From Duganella sp. Leaf126 (GTDB lineage Bacteria; Pseudomonadota; Gammaproteobacteria; Burkholderiales; Burkholderiaceae_D): a DNA stretch of 64,000 nt. The translations under genes were made by a program, and so were the position numbers. Positions 1 through 8,611 of this stretch are shown here, piece by piece (the stretch's first letter is position 1; each line of letters starts with the position of its first letter). The notes under the pieces were generated by a model. It did no database searches and was not told the origin of the DNA. It worked only from the letters and a program-made list of their open reading frames with translations. The DNA lies in assembly GCF_001423125.1 (NCBI RefSeq), contig NZ_LMNW01000031.1, positions 58,528 to 122,527 on the forward strand, written 5' to 3'.

Positions 1-83
1 CCTGCCAGCGCCAGCCAGCACAGGGCGGCCGCCAGCAGCGACCTAGTTGCAGTAGTTTTTCTTGATACCGTGCGTGGCGTCAT
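1..83 (-). CDS. N-terminus of an exported protein, cut by the window edge
   Basis: Reading leftwards from an ATG at 83, the frame is open to the window edge and begins MTPRTVSRKTTATR followed by a hydrophobic run SLLAAALCWLALAG. That is a basic n-region plus h-region, the layout of a Sec signal peptide. The start lies inside the last codons of the preceding exoprotein gene, so the two reading frames would overlap by 41 bases and be translationally coupled. The Shine-Dalgarno is weak (GAAAG about 6 bases upstream). Nothing beyond the signal peptide is visible, so no function can be given. A spurious frame is possible because only 27 codons are seen. Confidence 0.45.
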   Translation of the reverse strand, partial: MTPRTVSRKTTATRSLLAAALCWLALA

Positions 84-3000
84 CTGGTGCTTTCGTCGAG
101 GCGTCCGATGTCGTGCCGGCCAGGAGCGGGCTGCTGACATCGTTGGGCGTGCTGAGCTGGTTGAGCGGGTGATAGGTGCTGGTGAGCGCCGTCACGGCGC
201 TGCCGGCCAGCGCGGCCGGCACCACCGGCACGGTGGCGGGCGGGCTCACCGGCGGAGTTACCGGCGGACTCACCGGCGTCGTCACCGGCGGCGTGACCGG
301 TGCAGCAACGATCACCGGGGCCGGCACCAGCACCTTGCCGTTGGGCGCCAGCAGGGACAGCGGCGCGCCGCGGCTGTTGATGCGCACGGTGTCGTCGGCG
401 GTCAGGTCGCCGTTTTGCGCCAGCACGGCGATGCTGCCTGCCGCCTGCGTATCGACGGTGGCGGCACCGGCAAACGTGACGCCGGCGCCGGCAGTCACCG
501 CCACCGTGCGCGCCGCGTTGACGCGCGCGCCATCGCCGAAGCGCACGTCGGTGCTGGCATCGATGGTCACATCGTTGGCGTCGATGGCGCCCAGCACGTT
601 GACCGGGCTGTGCGCGACCAGGGTCACGTTGCCGCCACGGGTGGCGATGGCGTGGCTGTCGATGCCGCCCGTGCTCTCGATGCGGACATCGCCGGCGCCG
701 GTCGCCAGGCTGCCCAGCACCAGCACGTCGGGCGCGCTGGTGGCGCGCAAGGCGATGCCGCCGCTGCCGCTGTTGCTGGCACTGAAGTGTTGAAGACGGT
801 TGCCGGCGTCATCGAGCAGCGTGCCGTCCTGCGATTGCGTGACCAGGCTGCGGGCCACGACGGCGCCGCTCTGGCCGATGGCGCCCGTGCTGGCAGTCAG
901 GCTGATCGTATCGGCTGTCAGCGCGGCAAAACGCAGGTCGCCTGCCGCCTGGCTGATGGTCAGGTTGCCGCCGATGTTGATGGCGCCGCCCGTCTGGCTG
1001 AAGCTGCTGCCGATGGCGACATTGCCGGCGCCGCCGAGCAGGCCGCCGTTCTGCACATAGCTGGCGGCGCTGAACAGGCCATCGACCACGAGGCTGCCGC
1101 CGCTCTGGCCATAGCTGGCAGCGTTGAAGGCGCCGCTCACCTGCAGGCTGCCATCGCTCTGGGCATAGCTGGTAACGTTGAAGGCGCCACCCACCTGCAG
1201 GCTGCCATCGCTCTGGGCATAGCTGGCAACGGTGAATGGACCGCCCACCTGCAGGCTGCCATCGCTCTGGGCATAGCTGGCCACGTTGAAGGGGCCGCCC
1301 ACCTGCAGGCTGCCGCCGCGCTGGGCATGGTCGGCAGCGCTGAAGGCGCCGTTCACCAGCAGGCTGCCGCCGCTCTGGACATAGCTGGCCACGTTGAAGG
1401 GTCCGCTCACCTGCAGGCTGCCGCCGCGCTGGGCGTGGTTGGCAGCGCTGAAGGCGCCGTTCACCTGCAGGCGGCCGCCGCTCTGGCCATAGCTGGTCAC
1501 GTTGAAGGGCCCGCTCACCAGCAGGCTGCCGCCGCTCTGCGCATAGCTGGCAGCGCCGAACGCGCCGTTGACCGCCAGGCTGCCGCCGCTCAGGCTCAGG
1601 CCGCCGCGCGAAGTAAAACTGTTCAGCACGGTATCGCCGGCTGCGGCGGTGTACAGCACGTTGCCGGTGGCGGCAGCCATGTCGGCGGCCAGCACGTTGT
1701 TGCCACTTGGGGCCACGCCGCCTTCCCAGTTGGCGGGGTCGCTCCACAGGCCGCCGCTGGCGCCGGTCCAGGTGGCCAGCGCGCGTTGCGCGATGCTGGC
1801 CTGCGTCAGGCCGCCGGTGGACGTCAAGCTGTAATTGCCGGCGTCGCTGCCGGTCAGCTGGAAGCCGCTGACCTGCACGGTCTTGCCGGTGCCGGCGTTG
1901 CGGTCGGCAAAGACGCCGCTGGCGCCGGTCAGGCTCACCGCATCCTGGCCGATCACACCGCTCACGGTGCCGCTGACGCTGGCTGCCAGGGTGCCGTCGT
2001 AGACCTTGTCGCCGGCGCTGATACTGTTCAAGGTCAGCGCGGCGCGGGCGATGCTGGCGGTCGTCACGCCGGTGCCGGTGGCCACGGTGTAGTTGGCCGC
2101 ATCGCTGCCGGACACGCCGGCATTGCTGACGATGACCGTCTTGCCGCTGCCGGCATTCTTGTCGAGGAAGGCAGCGCTGGCGGTGGCGGTCAGCACGTCG
2201 CCGGCGATGCGGTCGTCGGCGATGATCAGCGTGGCGGCAGTGCTGCCATCGTAGGTCTTGTCGACGCCGGTATAGACTAGCGTGAGCACGCGCGCGGTGA
2301 TGGCAGCGCTGGTGACGCCATCGGCGGCGTCGAGCACGTAGTTGCCCGCATCGCTGCCGGTGAGACTGCTGCCGGCCACGCTGTAGCGGACGCGCTTGGC
2401 GGCGCCCGCGTTCTTGTCGCTGAAGCTGGCGGCAAGCCCCGACAGCTGGACCTGGTCGCCGCCGATCACGCCATCGAGGCCGGCGCTGACGCTGGCGCTG
2501 GTGTTGCCGTCATAGACCTTGCCGGCGGCGCTGACCGTGCCCAGCCCCAGCGTGGCGCGCGCGATGTCGGCAGTGCCGCTGGCGGTAGGCGCCACGCTGT
2601 AGTTGCCGCGGTCGGCGCCGGTCAGGGTCAGGCCGCTGACCGTGACCGGTTTGCCGGCGCCGGCATTCTTGTCGGCGAATTGCGCGGTGCCGGCCGCGCC
2701 GACGCTGTCGCCGGCGACGGCATTGGTCAGGCTGAACGTGGCCTGGGAAAAGCCGAGCTGGCCGTCGTACACCTTGCTGCCGGCCACCGTCACCGCAAGG
2801 GCGCGCGGCGTGATCGACAGGCTGGTGGCGCCGGCGTAGCTGATATCGTACCGGGTGGACCAAAGCCCGCCCAGTGCGTAGGTGCCGACATTGCGCGCCG
2901 CGCCGTAGCTGGCCACGCCATCGGCGGCCAGGTCGCCATCGAGCAGGCCGGCATAGCTGAGCGGGCCGACGCCGGCCACCTGGCCATCGTAGACCTTGCT

Positions 3001-6000
3001 GGTCGCACCGCTTGCCGTCACCTGCAGCGGGGTCAGGAAAGCTTTCAGCAACGGCGTGGTATGGCCGTCGTAGATGCGCCAGACCGGATCCGCGCCGAAG
3101 CTGAAGCCGCGGTAGCTGTCCTGCTTCAGCATGTCGGCCGCACTGCGCCCGGTGGCGCCGCCCTGGTCGGCCACGGTGCCGGCCGTGCTGTTGTCGAAAT
3201 ATGCCGGTCCCACGGCTGCGCCGGCATCGGCGCGCCCGACCACGGCGCCCACGGTGCCGGCAGCAAAACCGCTGCCCGTCACCGTGCCGGAAAAATACAG
3301 CCGGGTCGCGCTGCTGCCCGCAGTGGTCCAGCCGATCACGCCGCCGGCATTGCTGCGCGCGATGCTGTCGAGGGAGCTGGCCAGGCCGACCACGCCGCTG
3401 GCGTAGGCGTCGGCAACGGTGCCGCCGTTGCGCCCGACCAGGCCGCCCACACTGGCGGCGCCGCTCACGGCGCCGGTGGCGTAGGCCTGCTCGATGGCGC
3501 CGTCGTTATTGCCGACCAGGCCGCCTACCTGCTGGCCCGGTGCAGCGATGGCGCCGGTAGCGCGCGCCACGCTGATGCTGCCGGCGCTGTCGTTGTTGCC
3601 GACCAGGCCGCCGATGGCCGACGTGCCCACGCCCGAGGCCAGGCCGGTCACGCTGCCGCTGGCGCTGGCATTGCCGAGCGTGCCGCTGTTGAACCCCACC
3701 AGGCCGCCGACATTGCTGGCGCCGCTCACCGCCATGCTGCTGCTGACATTGCTGAGCGTGCCGCCGCTGTTGGTGCCCACCAGCGCGCCGACATTGTTGC
3801 CGCCGACAACGCTGCCGCCGACCATCGCCAGGTCGCGCACAGTCGCGCCCGAGATCCGGGCGAACAGGCCGCTGCCGAAGTACGGCGGGTTGACGCCGCC
3901 ATCGATGGTCAGGCCGCTGATGCGGTGATGGCCGCCATCGAACACGCCGGCGTAAGCATGGTCGTCGCCGGTAAACAGCGGTGCGAAGCCGGTGCGGCCC
4001 GCGCCCCGCTGCCAGTTGGCCGTGCCGCTGGCGTCGATATCGGCCACCAGCACCATGTTTTTATCGTAGCGCTGGGTGCCCATGCCTTGCAGGCCGTACA
4101 CGTCGGCAAGCTGGTACGGCGTTGCCGCGTCGCCGGTGCCGCCCTTGACGCGCAAGAAGCTGCCCTGATTGATGCTGAAGCTGCCGGCGCTGAATAGGGG
4201 CAGACTGGCGCTGTTCTGCACCCAGTTGCCGCCGTCGAGCACGAAAGCGCCGCCGACCGTGACGCCGCCGCTGGCGGTCACGGTACGGTCCGACCCGTAG
4301 CCGCCGGCTGCCAGGGTCACATCGTTCGGCACGGCCAGGTCGCCGTTCAGGTTGATGTTGCCGCCGGTGCGCAGTGCCAGCAGGTTCAACCCGGCCGACG
4401 TGCCGAGGTTGAGTGCACCCTGCAGCGTCAGCGTCCCGGTCAGGTCGGCGCTGCCGATCGCGATGGCCGGTGCACTAACCGATTTCAGTTCGCTGTCGCT
4501 CAGGCCCAGCGTGTCGGCGCTGTCGGCTGCGGCGCTGCCGATGGCGATATTGCCGCCGCTGCTGCGGCGGTTCAGGCTGACCGTGCCGCTGCCGGCGGCG
4601 ATCGACTGGGCGGCGCCGCCCAGGCGCATCTGGTCGGCCGCCAGGCTGACCGACGTGCCGGCCGCGAGCCCGCCGCCGCTGGCGACCGTCAGACCGCCGC
4701 CGGCCGTCACTGCCAGCGTGCTGTCGTCGCGCCGCAGGGACAGCTTGTTGGCGGCGGTCACGGCGCCGCCCGTTGCCAGGCTCAGGTTGCGGATGCCGCC
4801 TGCCGACTGCTGGCTGGCCAGGTTCACCGGCGCACTGATGGTGAGGTCGCCCGCAGCGCTGTCGCCGAGAATGACGGTGTTTGCCGCCACGCGGTTCAAC
4901 TCGGCGCTGGTCAGCCCCAGCACGGCGAACGGTTTGTTGCCGAGATCGATCTGGCGTCCCGCCGTCAGCGGCTTGAACGTCAGCGTGGCGCCCGCGCCCG
5001 CGCCGCCGAAATTGAGGTTGCCGGTAAAGCTCATGTTATCGGCCTGCAGCAGCACGGTCTGCCCGGACGCGCCGCTGCCCAGCAGCTGGTCGCCGCTGCC
5101 GTTGAGCAGGATGCCGCCACCGGTCAGGTTGCTGCTCAGGCGCAGGTTGCCGCTGCCGACATTGATCGCGCCCGTGCCGATGATGCTGGCGGCCGAGAGC
5201 ACCGCGTTGCCGTTGTTGGTGCTGATCGGGGCCAGCAGGATCAGGTTGCCGGTCAGGCCATACGCGCCGCCACCGCTGGCGTCGTTGGCGGACAAAGTGA
5301 CCGCGCCGCCCCGGGTGGTGACCGGTGCATTGACATTGATCGCTTCGCCCGCGGTGGCGCTCAAGCCCACGCCATCGTTGACCATGGCAATGGCGCTGTT
5401 GATGTTGATGCGGTGCGTGGCCTGCAGCACCACGTTGCTGCCGGCGCTGGCAATCGTGCCGGCGCCGATGACGGCGCTGGCCGGCGCATCGGCAAACTGG
5501 TCGACGTTGGACAGGTCGCCGCCGGTGCCGGCCACGACATCGATATCCTCGGGATCGAGCAGCCAGGTGCCGCGCCGGCCGCGCGCAGCGCCGGTATCGA
5601 CACGGATGCCGTCCACGGCCAGATAATGGCCCGAGGTTTCCACCACGCCGCCGTTGCCCGATGCCGCACCGCCCCGCGCCGAAATGGCGCCGGCGACGCG
5701 CGCGGTCTGGTCGCCCCACACCACCACGGTGCCGCCGTCGCCGCGCTCGATGGCATCGGCGGCGATCGTGGCGTCCTTGCCGACCGCGACCTGGCGCGCA
5801 TGGGCGACCTCGGGATTCCTGCCCTGGTAATCGCCGCCGAGCAGCACCGTGCCGCCGCCGGTGGCGCCGCTGGCTTCCACCCTGGCATCGCCCTGCATGC
5901 CGACCTGCTCGCCCAGCACCATGACCGCGCCGCCCTTGCCGGCCGCAGCGGTGGCGCTGGTGACGCTACCGCCTTCCAGCAGTGCCTTGCCGCTGGCTTT

Positions 6001-6825
6001 CAGCACGATCTTGCCGCCCTCGCCGATCACCGCGCTATTGGCGTTGAGCACGCCGCGCTGGTTGAGCAAGGCGCCAGCCATGCCGATGCGCCCGCCTTGC
6101 GCCACCACCTGGCCGATGTTGAGGGCCTGGTCGCCCGGCGCCGACAGCACCACGCGCAAGTCCGGGTTGGCGGCGTCCGCCAGCTGCACGCTGTGGCCGG
6201 CCGCCAGCAGCACGTCGCCGTTGGGCGCCGTGATGATGCCGCTGTTCTCCACGCTCGGCGCGATCAGCAGGATCTGGCCGCCGCTGCCGGCGGTGAGCGC
6301 GCCCCGGTTGATCACGGCGCCGGCCTGCTCGCCGGCCTTGAAGCGCAGTTTGCCGGCCAGGAAATCCTGGTTCGACAGCGCCAGGCTCGACGCCACCAGC
6401 CCCGCCACGTCGACGCGGGCATCGCGCCCGAACAGCACGCCGTTCGGATTGATCAGGAACACCTTGCCGTTCGACTGCAGCGCACCGAGGATCTTGCTGG
6501 GATCCTGACCGGTGATGCGGTTCAACACGCTGCTGTCCGCGCCTTGCTGGACGAACCGCGCGACCTCGCCCGCCGCGACCGAAAAGCTCTGCCAGTTGAT
6601 GATGGTGTTCGGGGTATTGGTGATGGTGAACAGATTGCCCTGCTGGTTGAACGTGGCCTGGCCGTGCACCACCTGCGGCGCGACCGGGCCGGCATGCGCG
6701 GCGTGGAAGCAGGCGGCGATCAGCGCAGCCAGCGTGGTGCGGCGCAGCGACACCGGCGCGGGGCCGGCGGAACCGCCGGGGCCACGGGCGGGCGCGGTGT
6801 GCAACAGTTGGGCTTGATTCATCAT
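43..6825 (-). CDS. TpsA1, giant two-partner-secretion exoprotein with GLUG and YDG repeats
   Basis: This 2260-residue exported beta-helix protein is the substrate of the TpsB encoded just upstream. A signal peptide runs to about residue 45 (ends AAHA). The haemagglutination-activity (TPS) domain follows at about 46-160 and includes NPNGVLFG, the conserved secretion motif. GLUG-type repeats (NVGGLVGFNSG and variants) lie at about 960-1190. Five YDG repeats (KVYDG, KTYDG) lie at about 1275-1680. Ten 18-residue repeats lie at about 1745-1925, and a Pro/Val/Thr-rich tail ends in NYCN. The ATG at 6825 was chosen because AAGGA sits 5 bases upstream. An ATG at 6858 overlaps the tpsB1 stop (TAATG) but has no ribosome site. 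A lone cysteine near the C-terminus recalls HMW-type adhesins tethered to the surface. Adhesin function is inferred from the family. Confidence 0.9.
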   Translation of the reverse strand: MMNQAQLLHTAPARGPGGSAGPAPVSLRRTTLAALIAACFHAAHAGPVAPQVVHGQATFNQQGNLFTITNTPNTIINWQSFSVAAGEVARFVQQGADSSVLNRITGQDPSKILGALQSNGKVFLINPNGVLFGRDARVDVAGLVASSLALSNQDFLAGKLRFKAGEQAGAVINRGALTAGSGGQILLIAPSVENSGIITAPNGDVLLAAGHSVQLADAANPDLRVVLSAPGDQALNIGQVVAQGGRIGMAGALLNQRGVLNANSAVIGEGGKIVLKASGKALLEGGSVTSATAAAGKGGAVMVLGEQVGMQGDARVEASGATGGGTVLLGGDYQGRNPEVAHARQVAVGKDATIAADAIERGDGGTVVVWGDQTARVAGAISARGGAASGNGGVVETSGHYLAVDGIRVDTGAARGRRGTWLLDPEDIDVVAGTGGDLSNVDQFADAPASAVIGAGTIASAGSNVVLQATHRININSAIAMVNDGVGLSATAGEAINVNAPVTTRGGAVTLSANDASGGGAYGLTGNLILLAPISTNNGNAVLSAASIIGTGAINVGSGNLRLSSNLTGGGILLNGSGDQLLGSGASGQTVLLQADNMSFTGNLNFGGAGAGATLTFKPLTAGRQIDLGNKPFAVLGLTSAELNRVAANTVILGDSAAGDLTISAPVNLASQQSAGGIRNLSLATGGAVTAANKLSLRRDDSTLAVTAGGGLTVASGGGLAAGTSVSLAADQMRLGGAAQSIAAGSGTVSLNRRSSGGNIAIGSAAADSADTLGLSDSELKSVSAPAIAIGSADLTGTLTLQGALNLGTSAGLNLLALRTGGNINLNGDLAVPNDVTLAAGGYGSDRTVTASGGVTVGGAFVLDGGNWVQNSASLPLFSAGSFSINQGSFLRVKGGTGDAATPYQLADVYGLQGMGTQRYDKNMVLVADIDASGTANWQRGAGRTGFAPLFTGDDHAYAGVFDGGHHRISGLTIDGGVNPPYFGSGLFARISGATVRDLAMVGGSVVGGNNVGALVGTNSGGTLSNVSSSMAVSGASNVGGLVGFNSGTLGNASASGSVTGLASGVGTSAIGGLVGNNDSAGSISVARATGAIAAPGQQVGGLVGNNDGAIEQAYATGAVSGAASVGGLVGRNGGTVADAYASGVVGLASSLDSIARSNAGGVIGWTTAGSSATRLYFSGTVTGSGFAAGTVGAVVGRADAGAAVGPAYFDNSTAGTVADQGGATGRSAADMLKQDSYRGFSFGADPVWRIYDGHTTPLLKAFLTPLQVTASGATSKVYDGQVAGVGPLSYAGLLDGDLAADGVASYGAARNVGTYALGGLWSTRYDISYAGATSLSITPRALAVTVAGSKVYDGQLGFSQATFSLTNAVAGDSVGAAGTAQFADKNAGAGKPVTVSGLTLTGADRGNYSVAPTASGTADIARATLGLGTVSAAGKVYDGNTSASVSAGLDGVIGGDQVQLSGLAASFSDKNAGAAKRVRYSVAGSSLTGSDAGNYVLDAADGVTSAAITARVLTLVYTGVDKTYDGSTAATLIIADDRIAGDVLTATASAAFLDKNAGSGKTVIVSNAGVSGSDAANYTVATGTGVTTASIARAALTLNSISAGDKVYDGTLAASVSGTVSGVIGQDAVSLTGASGVFADRNAGTGKTVQVSGFQLTGSDAGNYSLTSTGGLTQASIAQRALATWTGASGGLWSDPANWEGGVAPSGNNVLAADMAAATGNVLYTAAAGDTVLNSFTSRGGLSLSGGSLAVNGAFGAASYAQSGGSLLVSGPFNVTSYGQSGGRLQVNGAFSAANHAQRGGSLQVSGPFNVASYVQSGGSLLVNGAFSAADHAQRGGSLQVGGPFNVASYAQSDGSLQVGGPFTVASYAQSDGSLQVGGAFNVTSYAQSDGSLQVSGAFNAASYGQSGGSLVVDGLFSAASYVQNGGLLGGAGNVAIGSSFSQTGGAINIGGNLTISQAAGDLRFAALTADTISLTASTGAIGQSGAVVARSLVTQSQDGTLLDDAGNRLQHFSASNSGSGGIALRATSAPDVLVLGSLATGAGDVRIESTGGIDSHAIATRGGNVTLVAHSPVNVLGAIDANDVTIDASTDVRFGDGARVNAARTVAVTAGAGVTFAGAATVDTQAAGSIAVLAQNGDLTADDTVRINSRGAPLSLLAPNGKVLVPAPVIVAAPVTPPVTTPVSPPVTPPVSPPATVPVVPAALAGSAVTALTSTYHPLNQLSTPNDVSSPLLAGTTSDASTKAPDDATHGIKKNYCN
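1050..1591 (-). repeat. 54-bp in-frame tandem repeats inside tpsA1
   Basis: About ten head-to-tail copies of a 54-bp unit encode the 18-residue consensus YAQSDGSLQVGGPFNVAS with small variants (AQRGG, VQSGG, GQSGG). The period is a multiple of three, so gain or loss of copies keeps the frame. The central copies are nearly identical at DNA level, which suggests recent duplication or slippage. Confidence 0.9.
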
Positions 6826-6857
6826 GGTTATCCTTGAAGCGCGGTACCTGCGGTACA

Positions 6858-8495
6858 TTAATACGACAACGCCACCCGGAAATGCAGGCGGTTGGCGTCG
6901 CGGCGCCCGGTGTGGCCGGGGTTGACCACGTGGGCAACATCGAGCTGGGCGTTGATGTAACGGTCGAGCAGCATGCGCACGCCGAGGCCGGCCGAACCGA
7001 TCGCCGTGCTGGCGACTTCACCGGGCAGCACGTGGTTGCGGCGCACCCAGCCCGTGTCGTAGAAGGCCAGCGCGCGGCACTGGTAGCGGCCGGTACCGCA
7101 CCAGCTCGGCGTGTACAGTTCCAGGTTCAGGTTGGCGCCGCTGTCGCTGGCCACTTCGCGTTCGAGGAACCCGCGCACCGACGCTGCGCCGCCGACGCCG
7201 AATTGCTCGCCGGGCACCAGCGCGTCGGGCGTGTACTGGCCGTTGAACAGCGCCCGTCCCTGCCAGTCGCCGCCCAGTACCTGGCCCAGGCTGGCGCTGA
7301 GGCGCACGGTGCTGTAGTCGGCCTTGGCGCCCGCGCGCGCCATGCTGAAGTCGCGCTGGCGGCCATGCTCGCCGCCGGGCAGATTGCGCGCCAGGGTCAG
7401 GCCCAGGTTGGCCTCGCCGCCGGGCAGGCTCCAGGCGCCGAGGTAGGCGATGCTGAGCGGGTGCACGGTCACGTCGGTGCCGAGTTCGGTACCGACATAC
7501 TGCAGGCTGTTGCGGTAGGCCTTGAAGTCGACCCCATAGACCAGCTTGGGCTCGTAGTTGTCGCGTTTGCCGAAGTTCTGGTTGTAGCGCGCGCCGGCAG
7601 TGAGGCCGCGTCCGCTGACGGCCAGATCGACGATGCCGGCCGATACCGTGCCCGAATCGACGTTCGAGTAGCTGGCGAAAAAGTCCAGCGCGTCGCCGAG
7701 CGCATACAGCGGCACGTGGTAGCCGGCGCCGTACACGCCGATCTGGCTGCCATGTTCGAGCGACGTGGTGTATTGCAGGCTGGCCACGTGGTCGCGGCCC
7801 CACAGGTTGGCGTGCTGCAGCACCACGCCGGCGTGCGTCTTGCCGGACGCGTCGCTGCCGGTGTTGTCGAGGTTGAGCGTGGCTTTCCACGGGTTCTCGT
7901 CCACCACCGTGACGGCGGCGTCGAGGGTGGCATCGGTGCCATCGGTGCCATCGGTGGCATCGGTGGCGCCATTGGCCAGCTTGACTTCCAGCTTGCGGGC
8001 CGGGTTTTCATTGGCCAGCTTCAGGCTGCGGCCCAGCTCTGCCATATTCGGCGTCTGCCCTGCCACCAGGGCCGGCAGCGCGCGCCGCACATTGGCGTCA
8101 TCGACGTAGCGCTGGCCGGAAATGACGATCCGGCCCACCGGCATCTCCAGCACGTTCAGGCGCACGGCGCCCTGGTCGAGTTCCTGCTCGGGCAGCATGA
8201 CCTGCACCAGCGTGTAGCCGCGCGCGCGGTAGGCGTCTTCCAATGCCTCGACCGCTTGCTGGATGGTGCCGAAATCGCGCTGCGGGCCCGTAAACGGCGC
8301 CACCAGCGCCTGCACCAGCGCGGGGCCGAGCAAGGTGTCGCCGCTGACCTGGTAGCGGGCGATCGTGAAACGGGGCGTGTCGGCCACGGCGGCGGCCGGT
8401 TCTGCAGCGAGGGTTTCCTGGGGCAGTGCGCTGGCGTAAGACGCGCCCAGCAGCAGCGCCGAACCTGCCAGCAGGTGCACCAGACGATGGTTCAT
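6858..8495 (-). CDS. TpsB1, outer-membrane transporter of the FhaC/ShlB family
   Basis: This 545-residue Omp85-superfamily pore exports TpsA1 across the outer membrane. A signal peptide ends near residue 23 (YASA). POTRA domains follow to about residue 200; the POTRA_2 core contains ARYQVSGDTLLG and the helix EALEDAYRARGYTL. A 16-strand barrel domain begins near ENPWKATLNLDN. The L6-loop signature is VRGFLERE, close to the classical VRGY, and strands near the end read ALAFYDTGWV. It lies directly upstream of tpsA1 with a TAATG junction, so the pair is one operon read in B-A order. A run of Thr-Asp-Gly repeats at about residues 177-190 sits at the POTRA/barrel border. Confidence 0.93.
   Translation of the reverse strand: MNHRLVHLLAGSALLLGASYASALPQETLAAEPAAAVADTPRFTIARYQVSGDTLLGPALVQALVAPFTGPQRDFGTIQQAVEALEDAYRARGYTLVQVMLPEQELDQGAVRLNVLEMPVGRIVISGQRYVDDANVRRALPALVAGQTPNMAELGRSLKLANENPARKLEVKLANGATDATDGTDGTDATLDAAVTVVDENPWKATLNLDNTGSDASGKTHAGVVLQHANLWGRDHVASLQYTTSLEHGSQIGVYGAGYHVPLYALGDALDFFASYSNVDSGTVSAGIVDLAVSGRGLTAGARYNQNFGKRDNYEPKLVYGVDFKAYRNSLQYVGTELGTDVTVHPLSIAYLGAWSLPGGEANLGLTLARNLPGGEHGRQRDFSMARAGAKADYSTVRLSASLGQVLGGDWQGRALFNGQYTPDALVPGEQFGVGGAASVRGFLEREVASDSGANLNLELYTPSWCGTGRYQCRALAFYDTGWVRRNHVLPGEVASTAIGSAGLGVRMLLDRYINAQLDVAHVVNPGHTGRRDANRLHFRVALSY
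7926..7970 (-). repeat. 9-bp microsatellite in tpsB1
   Basis: Five near-identical 9-bp units (GGTGCCATC/GGTGGCATC on the plus strand) encode the Thr-Asp-Gly/Ala run between the POTRA domains and the barrel. The period of 9 keeps the frame if copy number changes. Confidence 0.7.
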
Positions 8496-8551
8496 GAGTG
8501 AGATTTCTGTGGTTGGCTGGCCCGCGGCGGCGTTACCGGGCCATCATGGAA

Positions 8552-8590
8552 TGACTGGCAAATTTTAGACCGTTTTTTCTTTCCAGTCAG
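8552..8590 (-). promoter_or_regulatory. Candidate promoter and inverted repeat ahead of tpsB1-tpsA1
   Basis: On the minus strand a -35-like CTGACT (8590-8585) and a -10-like TAAAAT (8567-8562) are separated by 17 bases. The same stretch carries a 7-bp inverted repeat, TGACTGG at 8552-8558 and CCAGTCA at 8583-8589. One arm covers the -35 and the other lies just downstream of the -10, an arrangement that would suit an operator. This rests on consensus matching by eye only. Confidence 0.4.
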
Positions 8591-8611
8591 AAATTTCTTT
8601 ACTACCAGTGG

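Noticed and set aside
1050..1591. CRISPR-like regular repeats
   Set aside because: The repeats are contiguous coding units of 54 bp without spacers and in frame with the exoprotein.
70..2280. A 736-codon plus-strand frame opposite tpsA1, with similar long frames at 2680-4197 and 5413-6837
   Set aside because: Shadow of the repeat-rich minus-strand gene; composition is Ala/Gly/His/Arg-biased and there is no start signal or domain.
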